DNA from: Tateyamaria omphalii
GTDB lineage: Bacteria; Pseudomonadota; Alphaproteobacteria; Rhodobacterales; Rhodobacteraceae
DNA length: 64,000 nt
Reading direction: 5' to 3'
Assembly (NCBI RefSeq): GCF_014651375.1
Contig: NZ_BMWT01000001.1
Location: forward strand, 1,073,680 to 1,137,679
In this document: one piece after another, positions 1 to 9,335 of the stretch
Position numbering within the stretch: the stretch's first letter is position 1
How the letters are laid out: each line of letters begins with the position of its first letter
The notes under the pieces: generated by a model
The model's database searches: none
The model's input: only the letters and a program-made list of their open reading frames with translations
What the model was told of the DNA's origin: nothing
Translations under genes and position numbers: made by a program

Positions 1-237
1 TTGCGAAGCATCCATCGTTTCGTTCACAAAACTGTCGGACCCTACAACCCGGCGATCCGCATTTCGGCGTCCGAACCAAGGCAGCCGTGGCCCGCGCTCA
101 CTACGCGTGCCGGACACTCCGACGGCGTTGGCAAGCAGGGGGGCCTTGGTCGATTGGGTGACTGGTTCAGGCAACGTACACGCCGCCAGTAACGCCAGTG
201 TGAAGACCGCAACAAATGTGCGGGGTGCGATTTCCAT
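1..237 (-). CDS. gspD: Lipoprotein, probable N-terminus of type II secretion secretin GspD (partial)
   Basis: Only the first 79 codons lie in the window; the rest is beyond the left edge. The product begins with a short signal peptide and a lipobox (LALLAAC), so it should be a lipid-anchored outer-membrane or periplasmic protein. It sits 19 bases downstream of a GspC/N-like gene and in line with gspM and gspL, where gspD is expected. Secretins in some alphaproteobacteria are themselves lipoproteins with a low-complexity linker before the first secretin subdomain, which fits the linker-like residues visible here. No secretin domain can be seen, so the GspD call rests on context; an accessory pilotin-like lipoprotein is the alternative. 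Confidence 0.5.
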   Translation of the reverse strand, partial: MEIAPRTFVAVFTLALLAACTLPEPVTQSTKAPLLANAVGVSGTRSERGPRLPWFGRRNADRRVVGSDSFVNETMDASQ

Positions 238-256
238 GATTGGTCCGTCGCTTTCG

Positions 257-754
257 TCAATAAAGCTCGATACGCAGTTCCGAAGTTTCGGACTGCAACA
301 GGACGCCGTTTGTCTCGATTTTTGTAAGCGTCCAACCTGCAATAATAGATTTTTCTCCATACCACTCGGGCACAGAGCCATTCATTGATAACAATGCTTT
401 GGACGATGCGCCGTTGAGAGCGACACCGTAGACTATAACTTCTGGTAGAATATCAGATTGAACCGTTTCCGCAACAGTTTGAGACCGTGAGAGAGTTTCA
501 GACTCGTCCGGTGCCGCCTGCGGACGTCGATCAGGTGCAAAAAGCGGACGTGCAAGAGCGTCCGACAGATCAACGGTTTCCGGCGAGCCCGACGTTTCTA
601 TTTGGTTTTCGGTATCGGTCCGTTCGATGGCAGGGGCCGTGTAAATAGTGTAGGGTGTCATATCGCGGAAAGCTTCGCGTGCCTGCCAACCGAGGACGCA
701 GGCAATACCCCAGATGGTAACGCTTCCGATAATCGGTAAACCACGTGATATCAT
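257..754 (-). CDS. Type II secretion protein GspC/GspN-like
   Basis: 165-residue inner-membrane protein with one N-terminal membrane segment (about residues 7-23) and a periplasmic region. The stretch around LFAPDRRP, after an acidic linker, and the C-terminal half with its ITKIETNG-like turns resemble the homology region of GspC/GspN, which connects the inner-membrane platform to the secretin. The start ATG overlaps the upstream gspM-like stop by 4 bases, so the two are translationally coupled. It lacks the PDZ domain of classical GspC and is short, so it could equally be called GspN/PulC-like. The family is inferred from motif and context. Confidence 0.55.
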   Translation of the reverse strand: MISRGLPIIGSVTIWGIACVLGWQAREAFRDMTPYTIYTAPAIERTDTENQIETSGSPETVDLSDALARPLFAPDRRPQAAPDESETLSRSQTVAETVQSDILPEVIVYGVALNGASSKALLSMNGSVPEWYGEKSIIAGWTLTKIETNGVLLQSETSELRIELY

Positions 755-1311
755 TGCGCCACCTGTGTCTGTTGCGGAAGGGTGATGGCAATGATGCGGA
801 AGGAGGCCTGCAGGACCGGTTGATCAGTGTCGAAATTCAGGCTTTGTGTCCGTCGCAATGTTGCCGCCTCGACAGTCAGAGGTGGTTGGTGCTGTTCAAC
901 TGCTTTGATAAACCGGAGAACGATGTCCAACGGAGCTTGCAACTCAAGGGCCAATGCCAGTGTCTCTACTTCCCTTTCGACTTGGGATTGCGCTGGTGAC
1001 ACTGCGGAGAAAGCGACACCCGTTTGCTGCGCCAGTTCTGCAAGCACCGATTGTATGTCCAGCATCAGTGCGCGCCCTTCGGTCGATCGCCAGATCACAT
1101 GTTCAATGGGCGCGGATCGAATTTTCTGGCGATCTTGTTCCAACGCCCTGACGCTTTGGATCAGTCGCAAGTGGTTGGATTCCGCTCGGGTGGCCTCCTG
1201 AAGGGCGTTGCGCTTCCACCCGATGGCAGGTTCAACAAGAGCCGCCCAGGCCAATGCCATCAACGCCACCGTCAGCGCGAGAGCCAGATATCGCGAAGCA
1301 TCCGGTGTCAT
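751..1311 (-). CDS. gspM: Type II secretion protein GspM-like
   Basis: 186 residues: a single N-terminal membrane helix (about residues 8-26), then a predicted coiled coil (residues 35-65) and a C-terminal ferredoxin-like region. This is the layout of GspM/PilO, the bitopic inner-membrane platform protein that pairs with GspL. It lies between the gspL-like and gspC/N-like genes, with ATGA overlaps on both sides, which marks one operon. The sequence is closer to the short GspMb type than to enterobacterial GspM. No catalytic residues are expected. Confidence 0.65.
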   Translation of the reverse strand: MTPDASRYLALALTVALMALAWAALVEPAIGWKRNALQEATRAESNHLRLIQSVRALEQDRQKIRSAPIEHVIWRSTEGRALMLDIQSVLAELAQQTGVAFSAVSPAQSQVEREVETLALALELQAPLDIVLRFIKAVEQHQPPLTVEAATLRRTQSLNFDTDQPVLQASFRIIAITLPQQTQVAQ

Positions 1312-2318
1312 TGACGCAAAAGATGATCGTGGCGAAGCCAGAATTCTTCGGTGCCGGATGAGGTTCTTTGAACGTCACCCTGCATAAGCGCGTTTGGCAA
1401 GAGCGCTTCGTCTGCCAGAGTATAAAGAAGGTCCACCGCAGAGCCATCGATATCCATGAACATGCGAACGCCTGCGGGATCGAATGTATATTGCGAAACC
1501 CATGCTGTGTCCGGAAGGATTGTGGTTGCTGCAACTATCGCATCCAGCAACCGAGGTGCACTGGAAATTCCAGTTAGAATGCCTTGCTGCCGGTCGTGGT
1601 CGGCGCGCAGTTCCCGGACGTGCGCGCGCAACGCGATCGCCTGCTCTTGCAGGCGCTCAGACTCGGGTTGCAAAACTGCCGCTTTTTGTGAGGCTTGAAG
1701 CCCTGGCAAAGCCCAAAGGTAAAGGGCGCAAGACAGGGCGAGGATTGCAGCAACTGTATTCGCTATCGGCCAGAACCTCCTGTGTTTGCCAAGCTCTTTG
1801 TCATAATCCGCAACAACGACATCCTTCTCTCCGACGTTTGCATAGATACGTCTAAGCGGTCGGTTTGCGGCCTCCATACGCTTGCGCCATGTGCCAAGGT
1901 CGGATTTCAAGGCGATGATTTGGGTCATGTGAACCTGATCCTTATCGCGGCGAACCGGGCCGATGGCCCAAACGATTTCCTCGGCCTTGAACGGTGTTTT
2001 CTGAAGCAGATCCAAGGTTCCGACCTGCTGCATCCGCGCGGCCGCCTTTCGGGGCAGACTGACGGTGCGCGTTAGGAACAACCGTTCTGGTAAAACGGCA
2101 TCGGTGATTTGGCGAAGCCGCACCCGGGGCAGCATTGTCTTTCCAGTCAGAGCGTCAACGAAAAGGGTTCGGGAACGACTGTTTCCCTTGCCGTCCACGA
2201 AACGGCAAGTGCGGGCCATGGGGCGCCCGAGTGAGAGAGCTTTAACCCATTGCGGCACAAAGCTTCTCATGGACGAGAGGTACCACCGCAAAAAGCGGGA
2301 CGGTTCACGAGTTGGCAT
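1308..2318 (-). CDS. gspL: Type II secretion protein GspL / PilN-like assembly protein
   Basis: 336 residues. The N-terminal half is cytoplasmic and resembles a reduced actin-like GspL/PilM domain. It is followed by a membrane helix (about residues 182-202), a charged coiled coil (residues 215-250) and a periplasmic ferredoxin-like domain, as in fused PilM/PilN or GspL proteins. GspL normally docks the ATPase GspE at the inner membrane, and gspE is divergently transcribed next door. No clear Shine-Dalgarno precedes this ATG; a second ATG 48 bases further in is possible. First gene of the leftward gspL-M-C/N-D operon. Confidence 0.65.
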   Translation of the reverse strand: MPTREPSRFLRWYLSSMRSFVPQWVKALSLGRPMARTCRFVDGKGNSRSRTLFVDALTGKTMLPRVRLRQITDAVLPERLFLTRTVSLPRKAAARMQQVGTLDLLQKTPFKAEEIVWAIGPVRRDKDQVHMTQIIALKSDLGTWRKRMEAANRPLRRIYANVGEKDVVVADYDKELGKHRRFWPIANTVAAILALSCALYLWALPGLQASQKAAVLQPESERLQEQAIALRAHVRELRADHDRQQGILTGISSAPRLLDAIVAATTILPDTAWVSQYTFDPAGVRMFMDIDGSAVDLLYTLADEALLPNALMQGDVQRTSSGTEEFWLRHDHLLRQ

Positions 2319-2444
2319 GGAAATGTGGCTCGAAGTATTGTAATATACTTTTCTACAGACCTCATTCTAGGTCATGCTGTCGGCAGCGCAAAGCTGATTT
2401 TTCTCACAGGTTTACGGAATCCCGCCTTGGCCCAAGTTTCGGCA

Positions 2445-4031
2445 ATGGATGATGCTGCTTTGTTGGCATCGCTCAAATCAAAAGACATTCTTGCGGATGC
2501 TGACGCCGAGAGGTGTATTGCTGCGAGCCGGGAAACGCAGCTGCCAATCGAGAGAAGCCTGCTTGAGTTTGGTTTGATTGAGGAAGAACTTCTGTTTCGT
2601 GAAATCGCCGACCAGTTGGGTGTTCCGTTTTCAACGTCTGTCGCGCCCGAACCGGATCTGGGTACGCGGTTGAACTTAAGCCGCGAATTCCTGAAGTCAG
2701 CCGAGCTGGTGCCACTGACATCAGAGCATGGTATTCTTGAGGTTGCTTGCGCCAACCCGCATCCGCAAGACGCGATTGGTGCGCTTGCGTATCGTCACAA
2801 GGTGCAAGTGAAACTGACATTCGTCCCACCATCGGTCTTGGCAGCCGCGCTTGAGGCCATGGAGTGGCCGCAATCCAATGCCGAGATTGCCGGCGTGTCG
2901 GATATGGATGTGGAGAAGCTGAATGCGCTGGCCAATGGGGGGCCAGTAATCCGCTTGGTAAACGATGTGATCAGCCGTGCAGTCGGGGCCGGGGCGTCGG
3001 ACATCCATTTCGAAGAAGGTGAAACCGAGTTTCCAATTCGCTTTCGGGTCGACGGGGTACTGCGTCCCAGTGGCGTCATTCCGCATGCAAGCAGAGCGGC
3101 GGCGGTGTCCAGGCTGAAAATCATGGGCGGCTTGAACATCTCGGAGCGCCGTCGGCCGCAGGATGGTCGGGCGCAGGTATCCGTGCGTGGTCGGGCCATC
3201 GACTTGCGCATTTCGACTTTGCCAAGCCAGTTTGGCGAAAGCATCGTGTTGCGTATTTTGGACCGCTCGCGGGTTCGGTTGAACTGGGCACAACTGGGTT
3301 ATGATGACGAAATGGTTGGGCAGTTGCAGGAGATTTTGCGGCAGCCGAACGGGCTGTTTCTGGTGGCTGGACCGACGGGCAGCGGCAAAACAACGACACT
3401 ATATACTGCGTTGACCGACATTCATGATGGCAGCCGCAAGATTGTGAGCGTTGAGGACCCGATCGAGTATGCCTTGAAGGGCGTGGTGCAAGTGCCGGTC
3501 GACAGCGCGATCGACATGACCTTTGCGCGCGCACTGCGGGCGATTTTACGTCAGGATCCGGACGTTGTGATGGTGGGTGAGATCCGGGATGCGGAGACGG
3601 CGGAAATTGCCGTGCGGGCAGCATTGGTCGGGCGGATGGTCTTGTCCACGATCCATACGAATGATGCGCCAGCGGCAATATCGCGTCTGATTGACCTTGG
3701 TGTACCGTCTTACTTGCTGAGCGCCACATTGCGCGGCGTGCTGTCGCAAAGGCTGGTCGGTACGAAGTGTAGGAATTGCGGTGGGGGAGGGTGTGACGCG
3801 TGCGGGCAGACCGGAAATACTGGCCGTACTGTGTTGGCGGAATTGCTTGAAATGTCGCCTCAACTCTTGGCCGCTATTTCTGAAGGCCAGCCGCTTGACA
3901 TGCTGCGCCGCTGCGCCGATCAGAATGGCTTTGTCAGTATGGCTCGGCGCGCAACCGATCTAGCCTTTCGTGAGCTGGTGGATCAGCGTCATCTTTCTCA
4001 GATTGTCGGGGCACTGGCCGCAGATACATAG
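2445..4031 (+). CDS. gspE: Type II secretion ATPase GspE (PulE/PilB family)
   Basis: Cytoplasmic hexameric ATPase that powers pseudopilus assembly. With the ATG at 2445 it has 528 residues: an N-terminal MshEN/GspE-N domain (about 1-150), then the T2SSE ATPase domain with Walker A GPTGSGKTTT near residue 310, Asp boxes, a Walker B region (DPDVVMVGEIRD) and conserved His boxes. A CxxCx4CxxC zinc motif lies near residues 442-453, as in genuine GspE/PilB. The frame stays open upstream to 2250, but that part overlaps the divergent gspL and does not resemble the family. TTG 2427 is an alternative start; no strong ribosome-binding site decides it. Confidence 0.9.
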   Translation: MDDAALLASLKSKDILADADAERCIAASRETQLPIERSLLEFGLIEEELLFREIADQLGVPFSTSVAPEPDLGTRLNLSREFLKSAELVPLTSEHGILEVACANPHPQDAIGALAYRHKVQVKLTFVPPSVLAAALEAMEWPQSNAEIAGVSDMDVEKLNALANGGPVIRLVNDVISRAVGAGASDIHFEEGETEFPIRFRVDGVLRPSGVIPHASRAAAVSRLKIMGGLNISERRRPQDGRAQVSVRGRAIDLRISTLPSQFGESIVLRILDRSRVRLNWAQLGYDDEMVGQLQEILRQPNGLFLVAGPTGSGKTTTLYTALTDIHDGSRKIVSVEDPIEYALKGVVQVPVDSAIDMTFARALRAILRQDPDVVMVGEIRDAETAEIAVRAALVGRMVLSTIHTNDAPAAISRLIDLGVPSYLLSATLRGVLSQRLVGTKCRNCGGGGCDACGQTGNTGRTVLAELLEMSPQLLAAISEGQPLDMLRRCADQNGFVSMARRATDLAFRELVDQRHLSQIVGALAADT

Positions 4032-4551
4032 CAAAAACTAACTTAAAATCTGAATGTTAATGTCGTTGGGTGCGGATGCTTGTTTGATAAGATGTTGTCT
4101 GTATCGGCCTGATCCAAGCAATGCGAAGTGGTTACGCTTTTACGGATTGTAAATTCAACTTTGGGTTGAATAATCGAGAGGCAACCGATAGTCTGAAAGT
4201 ATCAGGGCTCGGCGTCGCAACTTGCGCCGCAGGACTTGAAGACAACCGGCGGGGCAAGCTGCCGGACGAGTTTTGTATTGATTGCACACTTTGGCTTAAG
4301 GGCGCGGAAATTCTCCGGCCGGAGTGTGCCTGCCCCAATATTCGGGGGAGTTTCGGCCTTGGTCCCAATTGAGTAGAATACCAGTGATCAGGCTGTCGCG
4401 ATGTTGACCCTGCTTTCTGGTCCGTGGCGACACGTAATCCCGCAAGTCGGGAGCGATTTCGCCGACATTTCCATTACGTAGCCAGAGCCCAAAAAACCTT
4501 TTCCCCGAACACACCTCTGCCTTCAACAAAATCAAAACTTTGGAGAACCCG
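4032..4551. other. Intergenic region between gspE and the lyase gene
   Basis: About 520 bases with no convincing gene. An open frame of 83 codons (4121-4372, plus) has no ribosome-binding site, an odd composition and no recognisable domain, so it is not called. The region probably carries the lyase promoter and leader; no clear -35/-10 pair could be picked. Confidence 0.5.
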
Positions 4552-7500
4552 ATGCGCAAGACCGTCTTGACGGCTGTGACCGCGCTATTTTGCGGTGGCG
4601 CCCTAAGTGGCGTGTCCGCGGACACGCTGCTTTCAGCACAAAAACCTGTGACGAGTAACGTCCCTGACGCGATCGGCACGCTTGCCAGTATCACCGATGG
4701 TGACATGAGCAATGACGCGCCCTTCATATTCAACAATCAGGCGACAACAGATCGCTCAGTTACAATCGACCTAGGACGCGATGCCTATGTGACCCGTTTG
4801 GGAATTCACACTGGCAACATGTACCGATCGCAAGCCATTCGTAAATTCCGTGTCTGGTACTCGGAAGATGGAGAGAACTTTCTGAACGTTCTGGGCGCGA
4901 CGCGGCAAGGTCTGACTTACTCGGACATCAAGCAGGAGATCGAGTTGGCGCAGCCGGTCAAGGCCCGCTTTGTCAAGTTCGAGAGCCTTGAACGCTGGGG
5001 TGCTTCCAAAATCCGAGAGATCGAGGTGTATGGATCGGAAGAAAAGCCGGAAATGGACACGCGGCACTTCTTCCCTCTGACCAAGGCTGATTTCCCGAAG
5101 GGCGAGGCAGATCCTGCGTTCCAGGCACGCACTCGCGAGCTGAATACTCAGGTGCTCAACCGGTTTGAGGAAAACCTCCCACGCGCGCATCCGCGTTTAC
5201 ATGGGGATCAGGCGCAATACTGGTCTTACTTCCGGCCCTTCGAGACGGCGACTGCGTCGGACTATCGAGGCGAAAACTACAGCTATGCAACGATCAAAAA
5301 CATCTATTCGGTCTATAATCGCAACACGTATGGAATGAACAAGGCGGGGTGGAACTATCCTCATACGCTTCGGAACATCCGTGCGGCGCGGTTCTATCTG
5401 GATGTGGATTTGAACCTGAGTGACAAGGATCTGCCGAAAGGCAACGGCGTGCGCGCAATGCAGGTCCTGCATTTGATCCGAATGATCGACGCTTGCCTCG
5501 AATTCGACCCGAATTGCCGTTTCTCTCAGGCCAACAGCGACACGCCAATGCACGTCGAAGGTGAGCTTTGGGCGCTAAAACGCAAGTTCATCCGGTATGA
5601 ATTCCGGGATTTTCAGCGCTACCTCACACCCGCCGCCAAACCGAAATTCGGCTGCCACAAGATTGACGGCAAAACCTTGCCACGCCCGGGGGCCTGGCAT
5701 CATGGTGACGATGGGTGCCATTTTGATCTTGGTGCAATCCGCATGTTCCGTCCCTGGACAGCGATCATGGACTATTTCTGGGACGACAACAGGTACTGGG
5801 CCACGCCTGATGACAAGGCCGAAGTGCTGGATGTCATGACGTTCTACGCCAAGATGTATCTTGAACAATCCAATCCCAAACATCGAAAGCACTGGACAGT
5901 CTCACTTCAGAACAACTGGAATTCCATTACGGGTGAAGCTGCGTTGCGCTTTGCAACCTTGGTTTATGATGAACCCGGGTATGAGCAAATGGCCCAGGAT
6001 TTGTTGTCTAATGTCCTGAAGTTTTCCTGGAACCATCGTCGCATATACATGGACGAGGGGATGTATCAGGAAGGCAACGGATACATGGCGACGGACTACG
6101 CCTCGACAGGGCCTACCAACAACTTCTATATGCGCACCATCGGTGAACCGATGCACGCCATGAAATGGGGCATCGGGACGGACACTGCGAAGTGGTATGT
6201 CAATGCTATCGCACCGGACGGCCATGCCGTCAATTTCGGTGACGCATGGAAAGTGCAGGGTGCCCGCAATGCTATCCCGTTGGACCTATTGCTTTGGGAA
6301 GAGATGATCGGCTTGAAAGAGCCTGGAACTAAACAGCTTTCTCAAACAGAACAGTGTGTGGCTGCGCGCTTCTTTGCCAACCACTACTTTGATGACGGCC
6401 TGTCCACACCAATGTTGTTTGGCGCACATCTGGCGCGTGATTGGTACACAGAGGCGGAAAACTGTGCTGATCAGTATGCGGAAGAGGAATACGCGGCTTA
6501 CTTCCCTTTCAACGAGTCGGTGTTCCGAACCAATGCCGAGTTCGACACATGGGCCGCGGGCGGGGAAAACCCGTCGCTGCATGTCCGACAGTCCAACCAG
6601 AACATGATGGCAATGAGCTGCGTTCCGAACAATTTTCCACACCGGGAACTGGATTGCTTTGATATCAAATGGTCCGTGCAGGGCAGCCGTTTCATTGACG
6701 ACACTGGCTATGGCGATTTCAACAAAGGCTACAACTACTATGAGGTGGATGGCACCAAAGGGCATGTCCCGCTGACCAGCGCCGACGATATGTTGGAGTT
6801 CTTTGTCAAGCCAGTCAAAAACGTCAACATGGACAAGGCCATTATCTTGCTGAACGTGGGTGGCAAGTCTCAGGGTATGTCCATAGGCGCTTGGATGGCG
6901 AATACCACGCCAGACGCAAATGGCTGGCATCATGTCAAGATTCCGCTGACATCCTTTGGTGCCATCAAGCCGGATCATTGGAATGCTGAAATCAATGGAG
7001 GCAAGGGGGTTGGATCCATCACCTTCCTACAGGCGAGCGGTATTCATCTCTTTAGAGAAGCAAGTTTTGGCGTCGACGAGATCAGCTTTACTCAGAGTAC
7101 CGGCGCGAGCAAGCTATGGTACGGCGATGCCCGGACCGATTCCGTTGAAGGGGATGCACTGCAGTACAGCAAGCACCGCCTGTTTGCAACCGAGCGCGCG
7201 GGTAACGGGGCGAATGGCACCGATGGATGGCTCGAGATTGGGACAAACATCAAAGCTACCGGTCCTGTTGTGAGCTATTACCATGATGTTCCGGAAGACC
7301 GCGTTGTGCGAAACTACTATGACGGTTTCGCGGTGGGGGCGAACTCTCTCGTCATTCCCGAAGCGAAGTTTGTCGACAACTGGTTCGCTCGACCGGATCA
7401 GACACATGCTGGGCAGATCTTTGGTAAGGCGGCAACTGGCGATACGTTTGAAATTGATACACTTGAGGGCGATCAAGGCCTCAGAGGTGTCTATTTCGAC

Positions 7501-8184
7501 GCGTCTGAAGTCTACGGCAAAAGCGTCAACGGGGGCTGGATGGAAAAGGCCATCCGTTACAAGATTGCGCTTCCCAAAGGCAACTTCATCATTGTTGATG
7601 ATTTCCAGACCAGTCATGTTTCGGGGAACTCTGGCGAGCGTAAAAAGTCTCTGATCCAGGAGTTCTGGTATACACCGTATGACGATGTTCAGACCTGTGC
7701 CTTGCCACGTAATGGAGGCACAAGCCACCACGTGGACGTAACTTACTCCGGAGTGAATACTGTAGATTTCACGCCGCGTTGTATGATCCTGTTCCGTGGG
7801 GGCAACGTGACACCGGAAGCCAAGGGCCGGATGACAGCAGCGTCTTTGGCTGGTGACGTGGAGTTGAAGTTTGGACCACCGTCGTTCATGGCGGATGATC
7901 CTTACTTCCGGCGTTTCGTCAACAATGACACGATCACGCAAGTCAATCGCAAACGCGGCACTGATGTGCGTCGCCTGATGCGTTTTGAACCGCCTGAAGC
8001 TGTCAGCGAAGACACGCGTGCATTCCTCTTCCAAGGTGCATTGGATCATCCAAACCCGGATGAAGCGCTCAAGCCGCAAAGCCTGGAGGTCACCACTGAC
8101 CCTCAAGTATGCGTCACGGAAAGCTTCTGTGTGATCGCGACTATTGGTGAGGATACCTATACCCTGAATTTCGACGGTATTTGA
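4552..8184 (+). CDS. Secreted polysaccharide lyase-like protein with discoidin (F5/8C) domain
   Basis: 1210 residues. A signal peptide ends near residue 24 (VSA-DT). Next comes an F5/8 type C (CBM32-like) carbohydrate-binding domain (about 25-165), then a long helical region (about 200-640) with aromatic and His-rich motifs such as LQNNWNSITGEA near 450 and YQEGNGY near 505. These resemble the alpha/alpha toroid of heparinase II/III and alginate lyases. A beta-sandwich C-terminus follows, interrupted around residues 747-847 by what looks like a second jelly-roll carbohydrate-binding module. It is expected to cleave a uronic-acid polysaccharide outside the inner membrane. The ATG is preceded by GGAG; a TTG 12 bases upstream is less likely. 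Substrate unknown; the exact PL family could not be assigned by eye. Confidence 0.65.
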   Translation: MRKTVLTAVTALFCGGALSGVSADTLLSAQKPVTSNVPDAIGTLASITDGDMSNDAPFIFNNQATTDRSVTIDLGRDAYVTRLGIHTGNMYRSQAIRKFRVWYSEDGENFLNVLGATRQGLTYSDIKQEIELAQPVKARFVKFESLERWGASKIREIEVYGSEEKPEMDTRHFFPLTKADFPKGEADPAFQARTRELNTQVLNRFEENLPRAHPRLHGDQAQYWSYFRPFETATASDYRGENYSYATIKNIYSVYNRNTYGMNKAGWNYPHTLRNIRAARFYLDVDLNLSDKDLPKGNGVRAMQVLHLIRMIDACLEFDPNCRFSQANSDTPMHVEGELWALKRKFIRYEFRDFQRYLTPAAKPKFGCHKIDGKTLPRPGAWHHGDDGCHFDLGAIRMFRPWTAIMDYFWDDNRYWATPDDKAEVLDVMTFYAKMYLEQSNPKHRKHWTVSLQNNWNSITGEAALRFATLVYDEPGYEQMAQDLLSNVLKFSWNHRRIYMDEGMYQEGNGYMATDYASTGPTNNFYMRTIGEPMHAMKWGIGTDTAKWYVNAIAPDGHAVNFGDAWKVQGARNAIPLDLLLWEEMIGLKEPGTKQLSQTEQCVAARFFANHYFDDGLSTPMLFGAHLARDWYTEAENCADQYAEEEYAAYFPFNESVFRTNAEFDTWAAGGENPSLHVRQSNQNMMAMSCVPNNFPHRELDCFDIKWSVQGSRFIDDTGYGDFNKGYNYYEVDGTKGHVPLTSADDMLEFFVKPVKNVNMDKAIILLNVGGKSQGMSIGAWMANTTPDANGWHHVKIPLTSFGAIKPDHWNAEINGGKGVGSITFLQASGIHLFREASFGVDEISFTQSTGASKLWYGDARTDSVEGDALQYSKHRLFATERAGNGANGTDGWLEIGTNIKATGPVVSYYHDVPEDRVVRNYYDGFAVGANSLVIPEAKFVDNWFARPDQTHAGQIFGKAATGDTFEIDTLEGDQGLRGVYFDASEVYGKSVNGGWMEKAIRYKIALPKGNFIIVDDFQTSHVSGNSGERKKSLIQEFWYTPYDDVQTCALPRNGGTSHHVDVTYSGVNTVDFTPRCMILFRGGNVTPEAKGRMTAASLAGDVELKFGPPSFMADDPYFRRFVNNDTITQVNRKRGTDVRRLMRFEPPEAVSEDTRAFLFQGALDHPNPDEALKPQSLEVTTDPQVCVTESFCVIATIGEDTYTLNFDGI

Positions 8185-8197
8185 TATCTGAAGTCAG

Positions 8198-8262
8198 TTT
8201 TGGGGCTGCGCCAGTCGCCCCAAAAAGAAAAAAGCGGCCCGGAAACGGCGCCGTTTTTTTTT
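8198..8262 (+). terminator. Rho-independent terminator(s) after the lyase gene
   Basis: An inverted repeat TTTTGGGGC...GCCCCAAAA (8198-8225) is followed closely by a second GC-rich hairpin around GGCGCCG ending in a run of about nine T (8253-8262). Placed between the convergent lyase and ROK genes, it can end transcription from both sides, mainly the plus strand. Confidence 0.75.
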
Positions 8263-8282
8263 GCCATTGTCAGGCGTTGCTA

Positions 8283-9305
8283 CTAGGCCGCGTCAGGGCG
8301 TGACATAAACTTGGGGTGCAATGGCAAGGAAGCGGCCCCTGCGGCCAGAGCGTCCTGACCAAAAGAACTGGGAATGATCGCTACGTCTTCGGAAAGAGCG
8401 TCGTCGATGGTGTCGATTAGAACCTGTAGATGGTCATTTGGTACATGTGTGGCCAGAACGACAGTCGGAATGCGGGCAAGAAAGGACGCGGCGCTGATCA
8501 TGTCCCTGACCGCTTTTGCAGCGGCTGTGATCCAAGATGTATCCGCTTGGCCGATGCCTACTGGCGACGTCGTGTGAAATGGCGGAGGCGTTTGGCCCGA
8601 GTGAATACGGCCGCTTAGACACAGGCGAGGGTGCAGGCTAGAGTTTATGTAACAATATAGAAAATCTCCGGAGCGCCGCGTCGCGCCAAAGAGCGTTTCC
8701 GCGCTGGCCAGTGCCGTTACATCGTTTTGGATGAAGGTTTCAAGCCGCGTATGGTTTTCAAGCAGTTCTTCCAAGTCCCGAACCGCGTCTTCCTGATCAT
8801 CGAAGTCATCTGAAAGAGATATGCCTACACCGGCGATCAGCTCTCTCATTTTTGGAGTGCACGTGTTCAGGAGACGATCCACCATCGCAATCAAATCCGA
8901 CCCAAGCCGATCATCACTTGCCGCCGGCGCTTGCACGGTGTCGACGATTTGGCCCGTGAAGTTGACAATTGCGCCGCTCAATTGACCTTCTCCCACATTG
9001 ACGCCCAGAGAAAACGCGCCCTCCGGGTTCAAGATAATCGGCGTTGTCGGAGGACCGACACGCCCACGGACCGCTTCGCCTTTTACGATCAGGTTGTCGG
9101 CCTCCAGTGCGCGGACAATGACCGAGATCGTTTGCGCGGACAGACCACTCTCTTGCCCAAGTTGGAGTCGGGTCATGCCATCATTCCGCAACAGTAATGA
9201 GGTTATCAGCCGTTCATTCAGGGTGCGCGCTAGTACTTGGTTCATGCCGCTTGCGGTATTGGACACCCGCACAGCGGGTGGGGGGGCGAATCTCATGTCT
9301 GGCAA
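8283..9305 (-). CDS. ROK-family transcriptional regulator
   Basis: 340 residues. The N-terminal winged helix-turn-helix (about 20-80: TRLQLGQESGLSAQTISVIV) is typical of NagC/XylR-type ROK repressors, followed by a ROK actin-like fold with a GVNVGEGQLSGAIVNF strand-turn. The sugar-kinase active-site and zinc motifs are poorly preserved, so it is a sensor rather than a kinase. It reads through TTG 9305 with GGAG seven bases upstream; ATG 9296 is the alternative. It lies between the lyase and the SGNH/ABC genes and most likely represses this locus until a sugar is bound (inference from position). Confidence 0.8.
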   Translation of the reverse strand: MPDMRFAPPPAVRVSNTASGMNQVLARTLNERLITSLLLRNDGMTRLQLGQESGLSAQTISVIVRALEADNLIVKGEAVRGRVGPPTTPIILNPEGAFSLGVNVGEGQLSGAIVNFTGQIVDTVQAPAASDDRLGSDLIAMVDRLLNTCTPKMRELIAGVGISLSDDFDDQEDAVRDLEELLENHTRLETFIQNDVTALASAETLFGATRRSGDFLYCYINSSLHPRLCLSGRIHSGQTPPPFHTTSPVGIGQADTSWITAAAKAVRDMISAASFLARIPTVVLATHVPNDHLQVLIDTIDDALSEDVAIIPSSFGQDALAAGAASLPLHPKFMSRPDAA

Positions 9306-9335
9306 GGTCAGTCTCCGCTGCTGCTCATATTGCTC

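Noticed and set aside
4121..4372. 83-codon frame upstream of the lyase
   Set aside because: No ribosome-binding site, no recognisable domain, composition unlike a protein.
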